Source: Verrucomicrobiales bacterium (GTDB lineage Bacteria > Verrucomicrobiota > Verrucomicrobiia > Limisphaerales > UBA9464). From it: 41,048 bases of DNA. Position 1 is the stretch's first letter, and each line of letters begins with the position of its first letter. The position numbers were made by a program, and so were the translations under genes. Below are positions 32,269-41,048 of this stretch, in pieces. The stretch lies in assembly GCA_027483345.1 (NCBI GenBank), contig JAIXUV010000200.1, positions 1 to 41,048 of the forward strand, written 5' to 3'. The notes under the pieces were generated by a model that saw only the letters and a list, made by a program, of their open reading frames with translations, had not been told where the DNA came from and did not search any database.

Positions 32269-34869
32269 ATGCTCCGATCCATACTCATCGCCGCGGCGTT
32301 GCTGACACCCTTTGCGGTCCGTGCCCAGAACGGGGACAAGGCCGGGGAAACCCAATCGGAAGTCGTACCGGCAGCGCTCATTCCGCCGGCGCCGGTGCTG
32401 ACGCCGGAACAGCAGGTCCAATCCTTCCGTCTTCCGCCGGGCTTCACCGCGGAAGTCGTGGCGGCGGAGCCTCTCGTGCGGACCCCGGTGGCGATGCAAT
32501 TCGATCCGCGGGGCCGGCTTTGGGTGGTCGAGATGTCGGGCTACATGCGGACGCCGGATGGGGGCGGAGAATCCGAGCCCAACGGAAGCGTCGTGATCCT
32601 CGACGACCGCGACGGCAACGGCCGCATGGATCAGCGGACCGTGTTTGCCGAGGGATTGGTGATGCCGCGCTCACTGATGCTCTTCCAGGACGGCGCCCTC
32701 GTCGCGGAACCGCCACGGGTCTGGTTCCTCCGGGACACCGACGGCGATGGCAAGGCCGAGGAGAAGGTGCTGGTGTTCACCGACTACGCCTCGCAGAACG
32801 ATCCGGCCCTCGGGGCGAAATCGAATCCGGAGCATGCGAGCAACGGCCTTCTGCGGGCCTTGGACAACTGGGTCTATTCCGCGAATCACACGCTCCGGTA
32901 CCGACACCTCGGAGGCAGTCCGACCAACTGGATCCGTACGGAGACACCGTTCCGGGGACAATGGGGAATCAGCCAGGACGACGACGGTCGGCTCTACTTC
33001 AACTCCAACTCCGACCAGATCCGCGCGGACCTGCTGCCGGCGGCCCAGTTGATCCGGAACCCCAACCTCAAGACGCCGTTTGGGATCAATGCGCAGTTGG
33101 CCGACAGCCAGAAGGTCTGGCCGGGCCGTGTCACGCCTGGCGTCAACCGGGGCTACCAGCCGAACACCCTTAACCGCGACGGCCGGTTGGCCCAGTTCAC
33201 CGCCGCCTGCAGTCCGTTGGTCTATCGCGGAGACCAGTTTCCGGCCGAGTTCGTCGGAGACGTCTTCCTGTGCGAGCCGAGCGCCAACCTCATCCGGCGC
33301 AACCGCATTTTGGACGAGGACGGCGTGCTCAAGGCCACCAACGCCCATCCGGAATCGGAGTTCCTGACCTCCACCGACGAGCGATTCCGTCCGGTGGCCC
33401 TGCAGAACGGACCCGACGGGACCCTGTACATCGCCGACATGGCCCGTGGGTTGATCCAGCATCGCATCTACCTGACGAGCTACCTGCGGAAGCAGATCGA
33501 GTCGCGGCAGCTCCAGGCGCCGGCGGATCTGGGCCGCATCTACCGCATCGTGCATTCGGGCCGAGCAGTGGCGCGGCGGGAAGCACTGTCACCGCGCCCT
33601 GGACTGGCCGAACTCCAGTCACGGCTTTCTAGTCCGAACGGGTTCTGGCGGGACACCGCCCAAAGGTTGCTCGTGGAGAAGCGTGAGCCCGGCACCGAGG
33701 TGGCGATGGCCGGCGTGCTGGGTTCGGCAACGGCTTCCGCCTTCGGCCGCCTACATGCGCTGTGGACCCTCGAAGGTCTGGGTGCATTGAAGGCGACCCA
33801 TTTCGCCCGGGCGTTGGAGGATCCCGACAACCGGGTGCGGACCGCAGCCCTGAGGGTGTACGGATCGTTGCCTCCGGGCGACGAGCGGAAGGCGGCGACC
33901 GAAACTCTGCTCCACCGCGCCGGATTCGTCCGCGAGGCCTCCCATGCCCAATTCCTCCTGACCTTGGGCGACGTCGGCAGCGAACCCGCGGAGGCGGTGA
34001 TGAAGGTCCTGTTGATGAACGGCCCACCGTCACGGTTGCGCTTCGATGCGGCGATCAGTGGATTGAAGGGCAGGGAACTCCCGTTCCTCCAACTGCTCGT
34101 CTCCGACCCGCTTTGTGGGGCTTCCCGAAAGGACCACGCCCCGTTGGTGTCCGGGCTCGTCCGATGCATCGCCAGTGCCGGCGACGCAGAATCGATTGCC
34201 GCCACCCTGAAGCTCGCCGGACGGCGGGTCTCTGTGGACTGGCAGATGCTGGCGATCCTGGACGGTTTCCTGGGTTTGGTGCCGGACACCAAGGGTGCGG
34301 CCGCCCGGTTTCGGACGCTGACTCTGGCCTCGGAGCCCATCGCGATGAAGGACCTGGCCCGGTTCGACGACCCCGCCGTGGTCCAAAGGGTGCAGCGTTT
34401 GGGGAAACTCTTCACATGGCCGGGCAAGGCCGTTTCGGCAGATGATCCGGCCGTGGCTGCGGTCCAGCCGCTCGCCGGCGCGGAGTTGGAGAGCTTCAAC
34501 CGCGGCAAGGAGATCTACCCGACACTCTGCGGCGCCTGCCATCAACCCCATGGCCGCGGACAAGAGGGATTGGCGCCGCCGCTCGTCGACTCGGAGTGGT
34601 CCCTGGGTTCCGAACAGCGCCTCGTCCGGATCGTCCTCCACGGGGTCCGGGACGCCATCATGGTCAAGGGCGTGAAGTACGAGCTGAACATGCCGGCCTT
34701 GGCCGAGGCGCTCGACGACCAGCAGATCGCGGACGTCCTGACCTACATCCGCCGGGAATGGGGTCATGGTTCGGCGCCGGTGAAATTGGAGACGATCAAG
34801 TCGATCCGCGGCAAGGAGTCCAAGCGCGAGGACTCGTGGACCCAGACGGAGTTGCTGCGGATCCCTTGA
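32269..34869 (+). CDS. Exported propeller, HEAT-like and cytochrome c protein (PVC-type dehydrogenase)
   Basis: ATG at 32269 gives 866 residues with a signal peptide (MLRSILIAAALLTPFAVRAQ). Residues about 50-420 form a beta-propeller of the kind named 'Piru_Ver_Nterm' or 'membrane-bound dehydrogenase' (PVC type): SFRLPPGFTAEVVAAEPLVRTP, FDPRGRLWVVEMSGY, DRDGNGRMDQRTVFAEGL, RDTDGDGKAEEK and LQNGPDGTLYIADMARGLIQH. Two of these contain EF-hand-like DxDGDG loops. Residues about 480-720 are helical, HEAT-like repeats. A cytochrome c domain closes the protein with CGACH (754-758) and a probable axial Met in ELNMPALAEAL. The family is expanded in Planctomycetes and Verrucomicrobia. It is likely a periplasmic oxidase or dehydrogenase passing electrons to haem c. 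The substrate is unknown. Confidence 0.9.
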   Translation: MLRSILIAAALLTPFAVRAQNGDKAGETQSEVVPAALIPPAPVLTPEQQVQSFRLPPGFTAEVVAAEPLVRTPVAMQFDPRGRLWVVEMSGYMRTPDGGGESEPNGSVVILDDRDGNGRMDQRTVFAEGLVMPRSLMLFQDGALVAEPPRVWFLRDTDGDGKAEEKVLVFTDYASQNDPALGAKSNPEHASNGLLRALDNWVYSANHTLRYRHLGGSPTNWIRTETPFRGQWGISQDDDGRLYFNSNSDQIRADLLPAAQLIRNPNLKTPFGINAQLADSQKVWPGRVTPGVNRGYQPNTLNRDGRLAQFTAACSPLVYRGDQFPAEFVGDVFLCEPSANLIRRNRILDEDGVLKATNAHPESEFLTSTDERFRPVALQNGPDGTLYIADMARGLIQHRIYLTSYLRKQIESRQLQAPADLGRIYRIVHSGRAVARREALSPRPGLAELQSRLSSPNGFWRDTAQRLLVEKREPGTEVAMAGVLGSATASAFGRLHALWTLEGLGALKATHFARALEDPDNRVRTAALRVYGSLPPGDERKAATETLLHRAGFVREASHAQFLLTLGDVGSEPAEAVMKVLLMNGPPSRLRFDAAISGLKGRELPFLQLLVSDPLCGASRKDHAPLVSGLVRCIASAGDAESIAATLKLAGRRVSVDWQMLAILDGFLGLVPDTKGAAARFRTLTLASEPIAMKDLARFDDPAVVQRVQRLGKLFTWPGKAVSADDPAVAAVQPLAGAELESFNRGKEIYPTLCGACHQPHGRGQEGLAPPLVDSEWSLGSEQRLVRIVLHGVRDAIMVKGVKYELNMPALAEALDDQQIADVLTYIRREWGHGSAPVKLETIKSIRGKESKREDSWTQTELLRIP

Positions 34870-34919
34870 GGCGGGTTTGGACGAGCGCACACAACAACGG
34901 GCGCATCGACGGCGGATAC

Positions 34920-34933
34920 CGACACCGGTGTCG
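34920..34933. other. 14-bp perfect palindrome between convergent genes
   Basis: CGACACCGGTGTCG lies 51 bases after the cytochrome protein's stop and 174 bases before the end of lptD. No T-run follows. The remaining part of this 237-bp gap includes an AT-rich run near 35010-35045 and no gene. Confidence 0.4.
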
Positions 34934-35106
34934 AATGGTGCGGAAGCTGTTCAAGGCAATCTGTTTACGATCTTGTGAGCCCTCAGTTTTCCGAGCTTCA
35001 GATGCATGCCCATGATTGTCGCACAATAATAGTTATATTCACTTTGTTTGGAAGGGATTCATCGACCTTGGATGACAGATGGTCGCTAGTCGCCGCTTCC
35101 CTGGGA

Positions 35107-37311
35107 CTACATTCCCAGAAGCAGGTTCGGATTGCTCCGGTCCTCTCCCAGCCCAAACCGCGGGAACGCCTTCAGGGAGAACGTCACTCCAATGGTCCAG
35201 TCGGAGGGCGCGCCGCGATTGTCGCGCAGCCGCACTCCCAACGCGGCGGTCCAGCTCCGCAGGTCGCGGTAGATCTGGTACTGCTGTTCCTCGAGCACTC
35301 CGTCCCGCGATTCGAACTGATGGACGGCGCGGGCTCCCCAGTTCTCGTTGAACTTGATGAAGAGGCTGCTGAAGAAGACGTTGTTGCCAATGCCGTAGGT
35401 CCCGAAGTCGTCGCGGAGGTACCGGTGCCCGAAGGACCAGTCCACCCATTCGTTGGGAGTCAGGGTCAACCGGTGGTTCGACTCGCGGAACTCCCGGGTG
35501 TCGATGTCGAACCGGGTTTCCGAGGTCAGCGTGATCCAGCGTCGCGGAGAGAAATCGAGGTCCGAATAGATGTCGGCAAAGGTGGTTTGTCCGACCCTCG
35601 GCCGCAGGCGCCAGTCGGTCATGACCGACCAGTTGACCAGGTTCTGCACCTCGCCACCGCGTTTGGTCTGGACCTTGTTCCGCAATCCCAGCCGGAAGGT
35701 GTTCTGCGAGTCCACCGAATCGATCTGCGAATAGTCCGGGAAGTGGATCGGCAGGAGTCGGGGCGTGATCAGCTCGCGATCGAACTGCGGCAACTCGACC
35801 GGTGTCTGGTCTGGCCGTGGCACGTAGACGTAGCTGACGGTCGGCTCGACGATGTGCCGGACCCCCTCCAGGTCCAACGCCCGGTTGGAGATCGAAGGCC
35901 AGATCCTCGAGGCCTTCGTGCCGACGTCCACGCCCGTGTTCAGCACCCAGCGGTCCCGCCCGCCAGAGAGGGCAGGGTCGCCCTCGACATCGCCGTAATG
36001 GGTGAACCGTCCCCCTGCCCTCGGCGTGACATTGAGCCAGCCGAGATAGGTCTGTGGAGCGAGGATCTGATGGTAGCTGTCCGCGCGGAACGCGGCGAAG
36101 TTGGTGCCGCCTGGAAAGGCATCCCGATAGCGCAGGTACGCCAGGGAACTCTCGGACTCGTAGAACACGGGCGTCACCCCGATGGCTTGTCGGAACCCTT
36201 TCAGCCGGACGTCCGGGAGCCGTTCCACGGTCCGGAAGAAGTCGTTGACCTGCGGCTGAGCCAAGAGATCGAGGCTCCAATCGGACCAGGACTTGGACAC
36301 CTCGACGAAGGTCTTCGGCTGGGGATCCTTGCGGAACTCGCGTTCGAAGAAATCCCGCCAGACCATCGGGTCGCTCTGGCCTCGCAGGATGCCCTTGAAC
36401 TCGAAACCCGAGTCGTTGGTGACGCTGTGCCGGAAGTCGAAACGATACCGGTCCGGATCGATCGGGCCGTTGAACGCGCTGAGCTCAGGCGCCTCGTCGT
36501 GGAGGTAGTAGAAGCGTCCCCCGCCCTGCCCCAGGTTGCCGAGGTCGTAGGCGACTTGGGGACCGCCCGCCACGCCGCGGCGTTGGCGAAGATCGAGGTC
36601 GAGCGCCGCCGTGACGTTGGTGCGCACCTCCCAATGGTAGCTGCCGAGGACGAACGGTCCGTAGAGGCTCCGGTAGCCGGGGGTCACGGTCCAGAAGTTG
36701 GGATGACGGTCCGCGGTCCGCGTGTACTTCGGGAAGTACATCATCGGCACCTTGCCGACATAGAGGACGGCATTCTCCGCGACGAGCGTCTTGTCGGGCT
36801 GGATCGTCAGGGACTTGGCGCGGATTCGGTATCCAGGTTCGGCGACGTCGTCGGTCGTCAGCACCACTTCGCTGGCGTTCTGCTGGCCGCCTTCGGCTGA
36901 CACCTCGGCCTTCTTGCCGGCCACGAAGAAGGGTGGCCGCCCCATCCGGAATCCGCTCGCCACCACCCGTCGGCGGCGGAAGTCGTACTGGACGTCCGAG
37001 CCTTTCCATCTCTGGGGCGTCCCCAGTTCGTCCACATAATCGATCACGACGTTGCCGGTTGCCTGGACGCTGCCCGACGCGTTGTCGATCACCACGGTCT
37101 TCGCCGAAAGCGTGCTGCCCATCCACCGGATGACCACGCCGTTGCGCGCGGTCGCGGTCGAGGCGTCCGTGGAGACCTCGACCTCGCTCATCCCGTCACG
37201 GGACTGGACCACGATGCCGGAGTCCGGAGTGTTGGGAGCGACTTCGCCCGCGGTTGCCCCAAGGACGGCAAGGGTACAAAGGGTCAACGCGCGGGTGCGG
37301 CTCGAATTCAT
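35107..37311 (-). CDS. lptD: LPS-assembly protein LptD
   Basis: This 734-residue protein starts at an ATG. A signal peptide (ALTLCTLAVLGATAGE) is followed by an OstA-like periplasmic domain (about 30-175) with repeated beta strands (VEVSTDASTATARNGVV, SVQATGNVVIDYV, FVAGKKAEVSAEGG). The rest is a beta-barrel outer-membrane region with alternating aromatic/polar strands, matching LptD_C (PF04453): MYFPKYTRTADRHPNFWTVTPGY and SLYGPFVLGSYHWEV. The C-terminus ends in strand-like SFGHRYLRDD and WTIGVTFSLKAF, with a non-aromatic last residue. It inserts lipopolysaccharide into the outer membrane with LptE. Only two or three cysteines are visible, so the disulphides of the E. coli protein are not conserved. 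It is divergent from tilS. Confidence 0.85.
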   Translation of the reverse strand: MNSSRTRALTLCTLAVLGATAGEVAPNTPDSGIVVQSRDGMSEVEVSTDASTATARNGVVIRWMGSTLSAKTVVIDNASGSVQATGNVVIDYVDELGTPQRWKGSDVQYDFRRRRVVASGFRMGRPPFFVAGKKAEVSAEGGQQNASEVVLTTDDVAEPGYRIRAKSLTIQPDKTLVAENAVLYVGKVPMMYFPKYTRTADRHPNFWTVTPGYRSLYGPFVLGSYHWEVRTNVTAALDLDLRQRRGVAGGPQVAYDLGNLGQGGGRFYYLHDEAPELSAFNGPIDPDRYRFDFRHSVTNDSGFEFKGILRGQSDPMVWRDFFEREFRKDPQPKTFVEVSKSWSDWSLDLLAQPQVNDFFRTVERLPDVRLKGFRQAIGVTPVFYESESSLAYLRYRDAFPGGTNFAAFRADSYHQILAPQTYLGWLNVTPRAGGRFTHYGDVEGDPALSGGRDRWVLNTGVDVGTKASRIWPSISNRALDLEGVRHIVEPTVSYVYVPRPDQTPVELPQFDRELITPRLLPIHFPDYSQIDSVDSQNTFRLGLRNKVQTKRGGEVQNLVNWSVMTDWRLRPRVGQTTFADIYSDLDFSPRRWITLTSETRFDIDTREFRESNHRLTLTPNEWVDWSFGHRYLRDDFGTYGIGNNVFFSSLFIKFNENWGARAVHQFESRDGVLEEQQYQIYRDLRSWTAALGVRLRDNRGAPSDWTIGVTFSLKAFPRFGLGEDRSNPNLLLGM

Positions 37312-37418
37312 CGCTGGATGCCGAGCCTAAGTCGTATCCCGTCGTCGGGGCAACCAACGAGCGCACGCTCAAACGCTTCCGTCTCGGCAAGCCGGCCTCG
37401 GGAGGATACCCATTCCGG

Positions 37419-38747
37419 ATGGACCACTTCCTCCGGCGCCTGCGCGTCATCCTCGGGGAGGAATTGTCGCTGAAACCCGGTCCGATGGTGGTCGGCGTCT
37501 CCGGCGGTCTCGACTCGATGGTGCTGCTCGAGGCGCTCGCGAAGCTGGCACCCGACCTCGGTCTCCAGTTGACCGCGGCCCACCTGAATCACGGCCTGCG
37601 CGGCCGTGCTTCGGACTTGGATGCCCAACTTGTCGAGCGGACCTGCCTTCGGCTCGGGGTGCCACACCACGGCGCCCGGATCCGGATCGCCGACAACGAC
37701 GCGGCGACCGGGGAATCCATCGAGATGAAGGCGCGTCGGCTCCGGCATCGGTTCCTTTGTGAAGTGGCTTCGAATGCAGGATCCGATCGGGTGGCCCTGG
37801 CACACCACGCCGACGACCAGGCCGAACTGATCCTGCTCCGGATCTTCCGCGGCGCCGGTGCGGACGGGCTCGGCGGGATGCGCCCGGTGTCTCCGTCGCC
37901 TGCGGATCCGCGCGTACGGCTGGTGCGGCCGTTCCTTGGATTCAAGCGCTCCGAGCTGAAGGAGTTCGCGGAGACGGAGTCGATCCGATTCCGGGAGGAC
38001 GCCTCCAACCGCGACCTGTCCATCCCGAGGAACCGGATCCGTCACCGCATCCTGCCGTTCCTGATGCGGGAGATCTCCCCGGCACTGCCGCGGGTCCTGG
38101 GTCGTATGGCGATCATCGCCGCCGGCGAATCCGAGCATCTGAACCGGCAGGCGGAACGTTGGCGGCGGAGTGGGCGTCGCGGCCGCTTCGACCGGCTCCC
38201 GTTGGCCCTGCAGAGGATCGTGCTGCGGCAGGAACTGTGGGAGGTCGGACAGGATGTCGGTTTCGAGGTGTTGGAGGAGATGCGCCGGAAGCGGGCTTCC
38301 ATTGAGTCGACCGGAAAGGTCTCAGCCAAGGCCAAGGCCGGAAGGCCGCTTCGCGCTTGCCTGGAGGGTCCCCTGCCCTTGGCCGTGGATCGCAAAGGCA
38401 TTCAGGAGGTGCCCGGTGGGCGACTCGAATGGCGTCTGGTCCGACGCCGGCAGAAGCCCACGGCCGGGGTGGAACAGTTCGACGCCGATCGGTTGGGCGA
38501 CCTCGCTGTTCTGAGGCATCGTCGATCGGGCGACCTCTACCAACCGATGGGCATGGACCGTCCAGGTCGTTTGAAACGGCATTTCATCAATCGGAAGGTG
38601 CCGATGGTGGAACGCGGGAAGCGCCTGGTTCTGGAGGCGGCCGATGGACGGATCGCCTGGGTGGAAGGATTCCCCCCGGCCGAACCCTTCAAGCTCACCG
38701 ATTCGACCCGGCGCATCCTGTTGATTCGGCTGGCCCTTGGGGACTGA
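37419..38747 (+). CDS. tilS: tRNA(Ile)-lysidine synthase
   Basis: The frame extends upstream, but ATG at 37419 gives 442 residues and begins just before the ATP-binding domain; a GGAGGA about 12 bases upstream is one of the few possible Shine-Dalgarno sequences in the window. The PP-loop is [15 protein letters not shown] (residues 24-38), with the TilS-typical LNHGLRG (HLNHGLRG), [22 protein letters not shown] and [16 protein letters not shown]. The C-terminal domain (about 360-430) has the tRNA-binding [28 protein letters not shown]. It converts the wobble C of tRNA-Ile(CAU) to lysidine. ftsH follows 47 bp later, a pairing common in bacteria. Confidence 0.94.
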   Translation: MDHFLRRLRVILGEELSLKPGPMVVGVSGGLDSMVLLEALAKLAPDLGLQLTAAHLNHGLRGRASDLDAQLVERTCLRLGVPHHGARIRIADNDAATGESIEMKARRLRHRFLCEVASNAGSDRVALAHHADDQAELILLRIFRGAGADGLGGMRPVSPSPADPRVRLVRPFLGFKRSELKEFAETESIRFREDASNRDLSIPRNRIRHRILPFLMREISPALPRVLGRMAIIAAGESEHLNRQAERWRRSGRRGRFDRLPLALQRIVLRQELWEVGQDVGFEVLEEMRRKRASIESTGKVSAKAKAGRPLRACLEGPLPLAVDRKGIQEVPGGRLEWRLVRRRQKPTAGVEQFDADRLGDLAVLRHRRSGDLYQPMGMDRPGRLKRHFINRKVPMVERGKRLVLEAADGRIAWVEGFPPAEPFKLTDSTRRILLIRLALGD

Positions 38748-38794
38748 ATGTTTGCGCGGGTGTGCCAGTGCTGATAGTTTTGAATCACAAACAA

Positions 38795-40798
38795 ATGTCC
38801 GACGAGCATCCTTCCAACGGCAACCGCAGCAATCGGCCGGGCGATTCGAGGGTGCCAACCCAGAATTGGCTCATCTGGCCGGCATTGGTTCTTCTGGGTA
38901 TCGCTTTGTTCTACTGGACCCGACCTGGGCGCCGTACCGAGGAAAAGGTCATCACCTCGACCTTCTTCGAGCAGTTGGTGAGTTCCAATCTCGTCCGGGA
39001 TGGCGTCATCGAGTTCAACCCGCAGCAGTATCTCCGTACGGTCCGCGGGTCCTACTCCATCGGGCCGACCAATGTGGTGAACTTCCGGCTGGAAATGCCG
39101 ATCACCGAAGCGACGACGGATCGCCTGGTCTTCGGCAAGGGATTCAAGACCGTGGAACGCTCGGCCCAATGGGCGGCGATCCTGTTCAACTTCCTGCCGT
39201 TCCTGCTGATCGGCGTGCTGATCTGGGTGTTCTTCCTCCGGCAGATCAAGGCCGCTGGCAAGGGAGCCCTGAGCTTTGGGAAGTCCAAGGCCCGACTGCT
39301 CACCAAGGATCGCAACAAAACCACCTTCAAGGATGTGGCCGGTGTCGAGGAGGCCAAGGATGAGGTCGCGGAACTGGTGGAGTTCCTCCGGGACCCCAAG
39401 AAGTTCCAGAAGCTGGGTGGACGCATTCCCAAGGGCGTGCTGATGATCGGACCGCCGGGAACCGGCAAGACGCTCTTGGCCAAGGCGATTGCAGGCGAGG
39501 CCGACGCGAGCTTCTTCAGCATCAGCGGTTCGGACTTCGTGGAAATGTTCGTGGGCGTCGGCGCGAGCCGAGTCCGGGACATGTTCGAGCAGGCCCGTAA
39601 AAACACGCCTTGCTTGATCTTCATCGACGAGATCGACGCCGTGGGACGCAGTCGCGGCCACGGTCTGGGCGGCGGCAACGACGAACGCGAACAGACGCTC
39701 AACGCCTTGCTCGTGGAGATGGACGGCTTCGACACCCAGGAGGGCATCATCATCATCGCGGCCACCAACCGGCCCGATGTACTGGACCCCGCCCTGCTCC
39801 GACCTGGCCGTTTCGACCGCCAGGTGACGGTCAACCTCCCGGATGTCCGCGGTCGTGAGGCGATCCTGAAGGTGCACGCCAAGAACGTGAAGCTGGACGG
39901 CGCTGTCGACCTTTCGGTGATCGCCCGTGGCACTCCGGGATTCTCCGGTGCGGAATTGGCCAATCTGCTCAACGAGGCGGCCTTGCTCGCCGCCCGGACT
40001 GGCAAGAAGTCGATCGGCATGACCGAACTCGAAGAGGCCCGCGACAAGGTCCGCTGGGGACGCGAGCGCCGGAGCATGGCCATGTCCGAGGAGGAGAAGA
40101 AGGGAACGGCGTGGCACGAGGCCGGTCACGCCGTGGTCAACGTCGTGCTCAAGCACACGCACCCACTCCACAAGGTCACCATCATCCCGCGCGGACAGGC
40201 CCTGGGGGCCACGATGTACCTGCCCAAAGAGGACATCCACAACCGCAAGAGAAAGGAACTCCTCGACCTGATCGCCGTCACCATGGCGGGCCGGATTGCA
40301 GAGGAGTTGGTCACCGAAGACGTCTCTAGCGGAGCTTCGGGCGACATCCAGCAGGCCACGTCCATGGCCAAGGCCATGGTCATGCACTGGGGCATGAGCG
40401 AGAAGCTCGGCATGGTTCTCTACGGTGAATCGCAGGAATATGTGTTCTTGGGCCGCGACATGATGCGTTCCAAGGAATACAGCGAGGAGACCGCCCAACG
40501 CATCGATGCCGAGGTCAAGAGGATCATCGATGAGGGGTATCGCACCGCCCAGGACATCATCATCGGCCAACGCGACAAGGTGGAGGCAGTGGCCAAGGCG
40601 CTTCTCGAGTACGAAACACTGGAGGGTGGTCAGGTGGAAGAAATCGTGAGGACCGGATCCTTCACGCCTCCCCCTGTCAACCCCGGTCAGATCGAGCCGC
40701 CATCGGGTGCGCAGGCGGTGACGCCGTTGCCCGAAGTCGCCAAGCCGGTTCCGCCGAAGCTCCCTGGCTTCGGAAACCCGGCTCCTGCTGCCGCCTGA
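38795..40798 (+). CDS. ftsH: ATP-dependent zinc metalloprotease FtsH
   Basis: ATG at 38795 gives 667 residues. The upstream frame belongs to tilS. There are two membrane helices, about 24-41 ([18 protein letters not shown]) and 128-148, with a periplasmic domain between them. The AAA+ module has Walker A GPPGTGKT (219-226), Walker B LIFIDE (274-279) and the second region of homology [20 protein letters not shown]. The peptidase site is HEAGH (441-445) with the third zinc ligand Asp517 in [11 protein letters not shown]. The C-terminus is a Pro/Ala-rich tail. It degrades membrane and short-lived cytoplasmic proteins. It is 47 bp behind tilS and may share its transcript. No Shine-Dalgarno precedes the ATG. 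Confidence 0.97.
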   Translation: MSDEHPSNGNRSNRPGDSRVPTQNWLIWPALVLLGIALFYWTRPGRRTEEKVITSTFFEQLVSSNLVRDGVIEFNPQQYLRTVRGSYSIGPTNVVNFRLEMPITEATTDRLVFGKGFKTVERSAQWAAILFNFLPFLLIGVLIWVFFLRQIKAAGKGALSFGKSKARLLTKDRNKTTFKDVAGVEEAKDEVAELVEFLRDPKKFQKLGGRIPKGVLMIGPPGTGKTLLAKAIAGEADASFFSISGSDFVEMFVGVGASRVRDMFEQARKNTPCLIFIDEIDAVGRSRGHGLGGGNDEREQTLNALLVEMDGFDTQEGIIIIAATNRPDVLDPALLRPGRFDRQVTVNLPDVRGREAILKVHAKNVKLDGAVDLSVIARGTPGFSGAELANLLNEAALLAARTGKKSIGMTELEEARDKVRWGRERRSMAMSEEEKKGTAWHEAGHAVVNVVLKHTHPLHKVTIIPRGQALGATMYLPKEDIHNRKRKELLDLIAVTMAGRIAEELVTEDVSSGASGDIQQATSMAKAMVMHWGMSEKLGMVLYGESQEYVFLGRDMMRSKEYSEETAQRIDAEVKRIIDEGYRTAQDIIIGQRDKVEAVAKALLEYETLEGGQVEEIVRTGSFTPPPVNPGQIEPPSGAQAVTPLPEVAKPVPPKLPGFGNPAPAAA

Positions 40799-40815
40799 CC
40801 GTTCCCATCGCGAAA

Positions 40816-40836
40816 CCTCGGGCGACAAGCCCGAGG
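40816..40836 (+). other. Hairpin after ftsH
   Basis: CCTCGGGC and GCCCGAGG form a perfect 8-bp stem with a 5-base loop, starting 17 bases after the ftsH stop. No T-run follows directly, so it may protect the 3' end or help termination together with the T-rich stretch 55 bases further on. Confidence 0.55.
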
Positions 40837-40873
40837 GATTCCGTGGGGGCGGAGTTGGCCACGGAGACTCGGA

Positions 40874-40895
40874 GGCCACGAAGTGGACCTTTTTT
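40874..40895 (+). terminator. Possible weak terminator after ftsH
   Basis: GGCCAC-GAA-GTGG-A-CC forms a short stem with a bulged A and is followed by six T residues. The stem is short, so the call is tentative. The right edge (40896-41048) shows no gene, only text of the CCACGGAGACTCGGAGGCCACGAAG type seen in other gaps. Confidence 0.35.
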
Positions 40896-41048
40896 GGGGA
40901 ACCAAGCTCCCTTCTCTCAGGCGGATTCTGTGGCTGGCCTTGATCGCAATGGCCGAGTTTCCTCCTTGGCCAGGCGTTGGCTACGAAGTCAGGGAGGATC
41001 CGGCGAAGACCAATCAAGGATGTAGCTCTGTCCTGAGGAGAACTTCCC

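Noticed and set aside
34975-36900. 641-codon plus-strand frame opposite lptD
   Set aside because: No domain or signal peptide is seen, and it mirrors lptD codons. The minus-strand LptD is well supported.

Overview
The window is GC-rich, densely coded chromosomal DNA. The gene content points to a Verrucomicrobiota bacterium, probably a soil or freshwater relative of the Pedosphaera/Limisphaera group. The clues are a DUF1549/DUF1553 protein, a large propeller + HEAT + cytochrome c 'membrane-bound dehydrogenase' of the type expanded in Planctomycetes and Verrucomicrobia, secreted tail-collar and kelch proteins, an LptD (so a Gram-negative envelope), and start codons with almost no Shine-Dalgarno sequences. 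The phylum is inferred from families only; there is no rRNA gene in the window.

Layout. (1) 1-5568, minus strand: four secreted proteins in a row, namely a seven-repeat kelch protein, a protein of unknown family coupled to it by an ATGA overlap, a tail-collar protein, and a partial unknown protein running off the left edge. (2) 5569-8382: a long gap without a convincing gene, a 72-residue secreted peptide with its own terminator, a repeat-like block, a CPA2-type cation/proton antiporter, and an initiator tRNA with a terminator. (3) 8455-12395: an SbcC/SbcD-like nuclease pair. (4) 12727-16819: a transglutaminase-esterase fusion convergent with a GH39-like glycosidase, with a hairpin-rich spacer between them. 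(5) 17103-21728: gatA followed by a GYF_2 + cyclic-nucleotide-binding protein, divergent from a DUF1549/DUF1553 protein. (6) 22177-25329: an exported amidohydrolase, tpiA and secG. (7) 25337-30606: oppA-oppB-oppC and two SAM methyltransferases in one chain of overlapping genes; the last overlaps tail to tail with a glycosyltransferase that lies behind a Rieske ferredoxin gene. (8) 32269-40798: the propeller/HEAT/cytochrome c protein, lptD, tilS and ftsH.

How it fits together. Core functions (tpiA, secG, gatA, tilS, ftsH, lptD, tRNA-fMet) are interleaved with secreted or envelope proteins for polymer use and surface structure. No integrase, transposase, CRISPR array or phage morphogenesis cluster was seen. 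The tail-collar protein carries a signal peptide and sits among exported proteins, so it is not evidence of a prophage. The points most worth following up are the four-gene secreted cluster with its shared 'YQG' module, the oppA start that lies on top of a terminator hairpin, the overlapping transporter-methyltransferase chain, the atypical anticodon stem of the initiator tRNA, and several structured intergenic elements.
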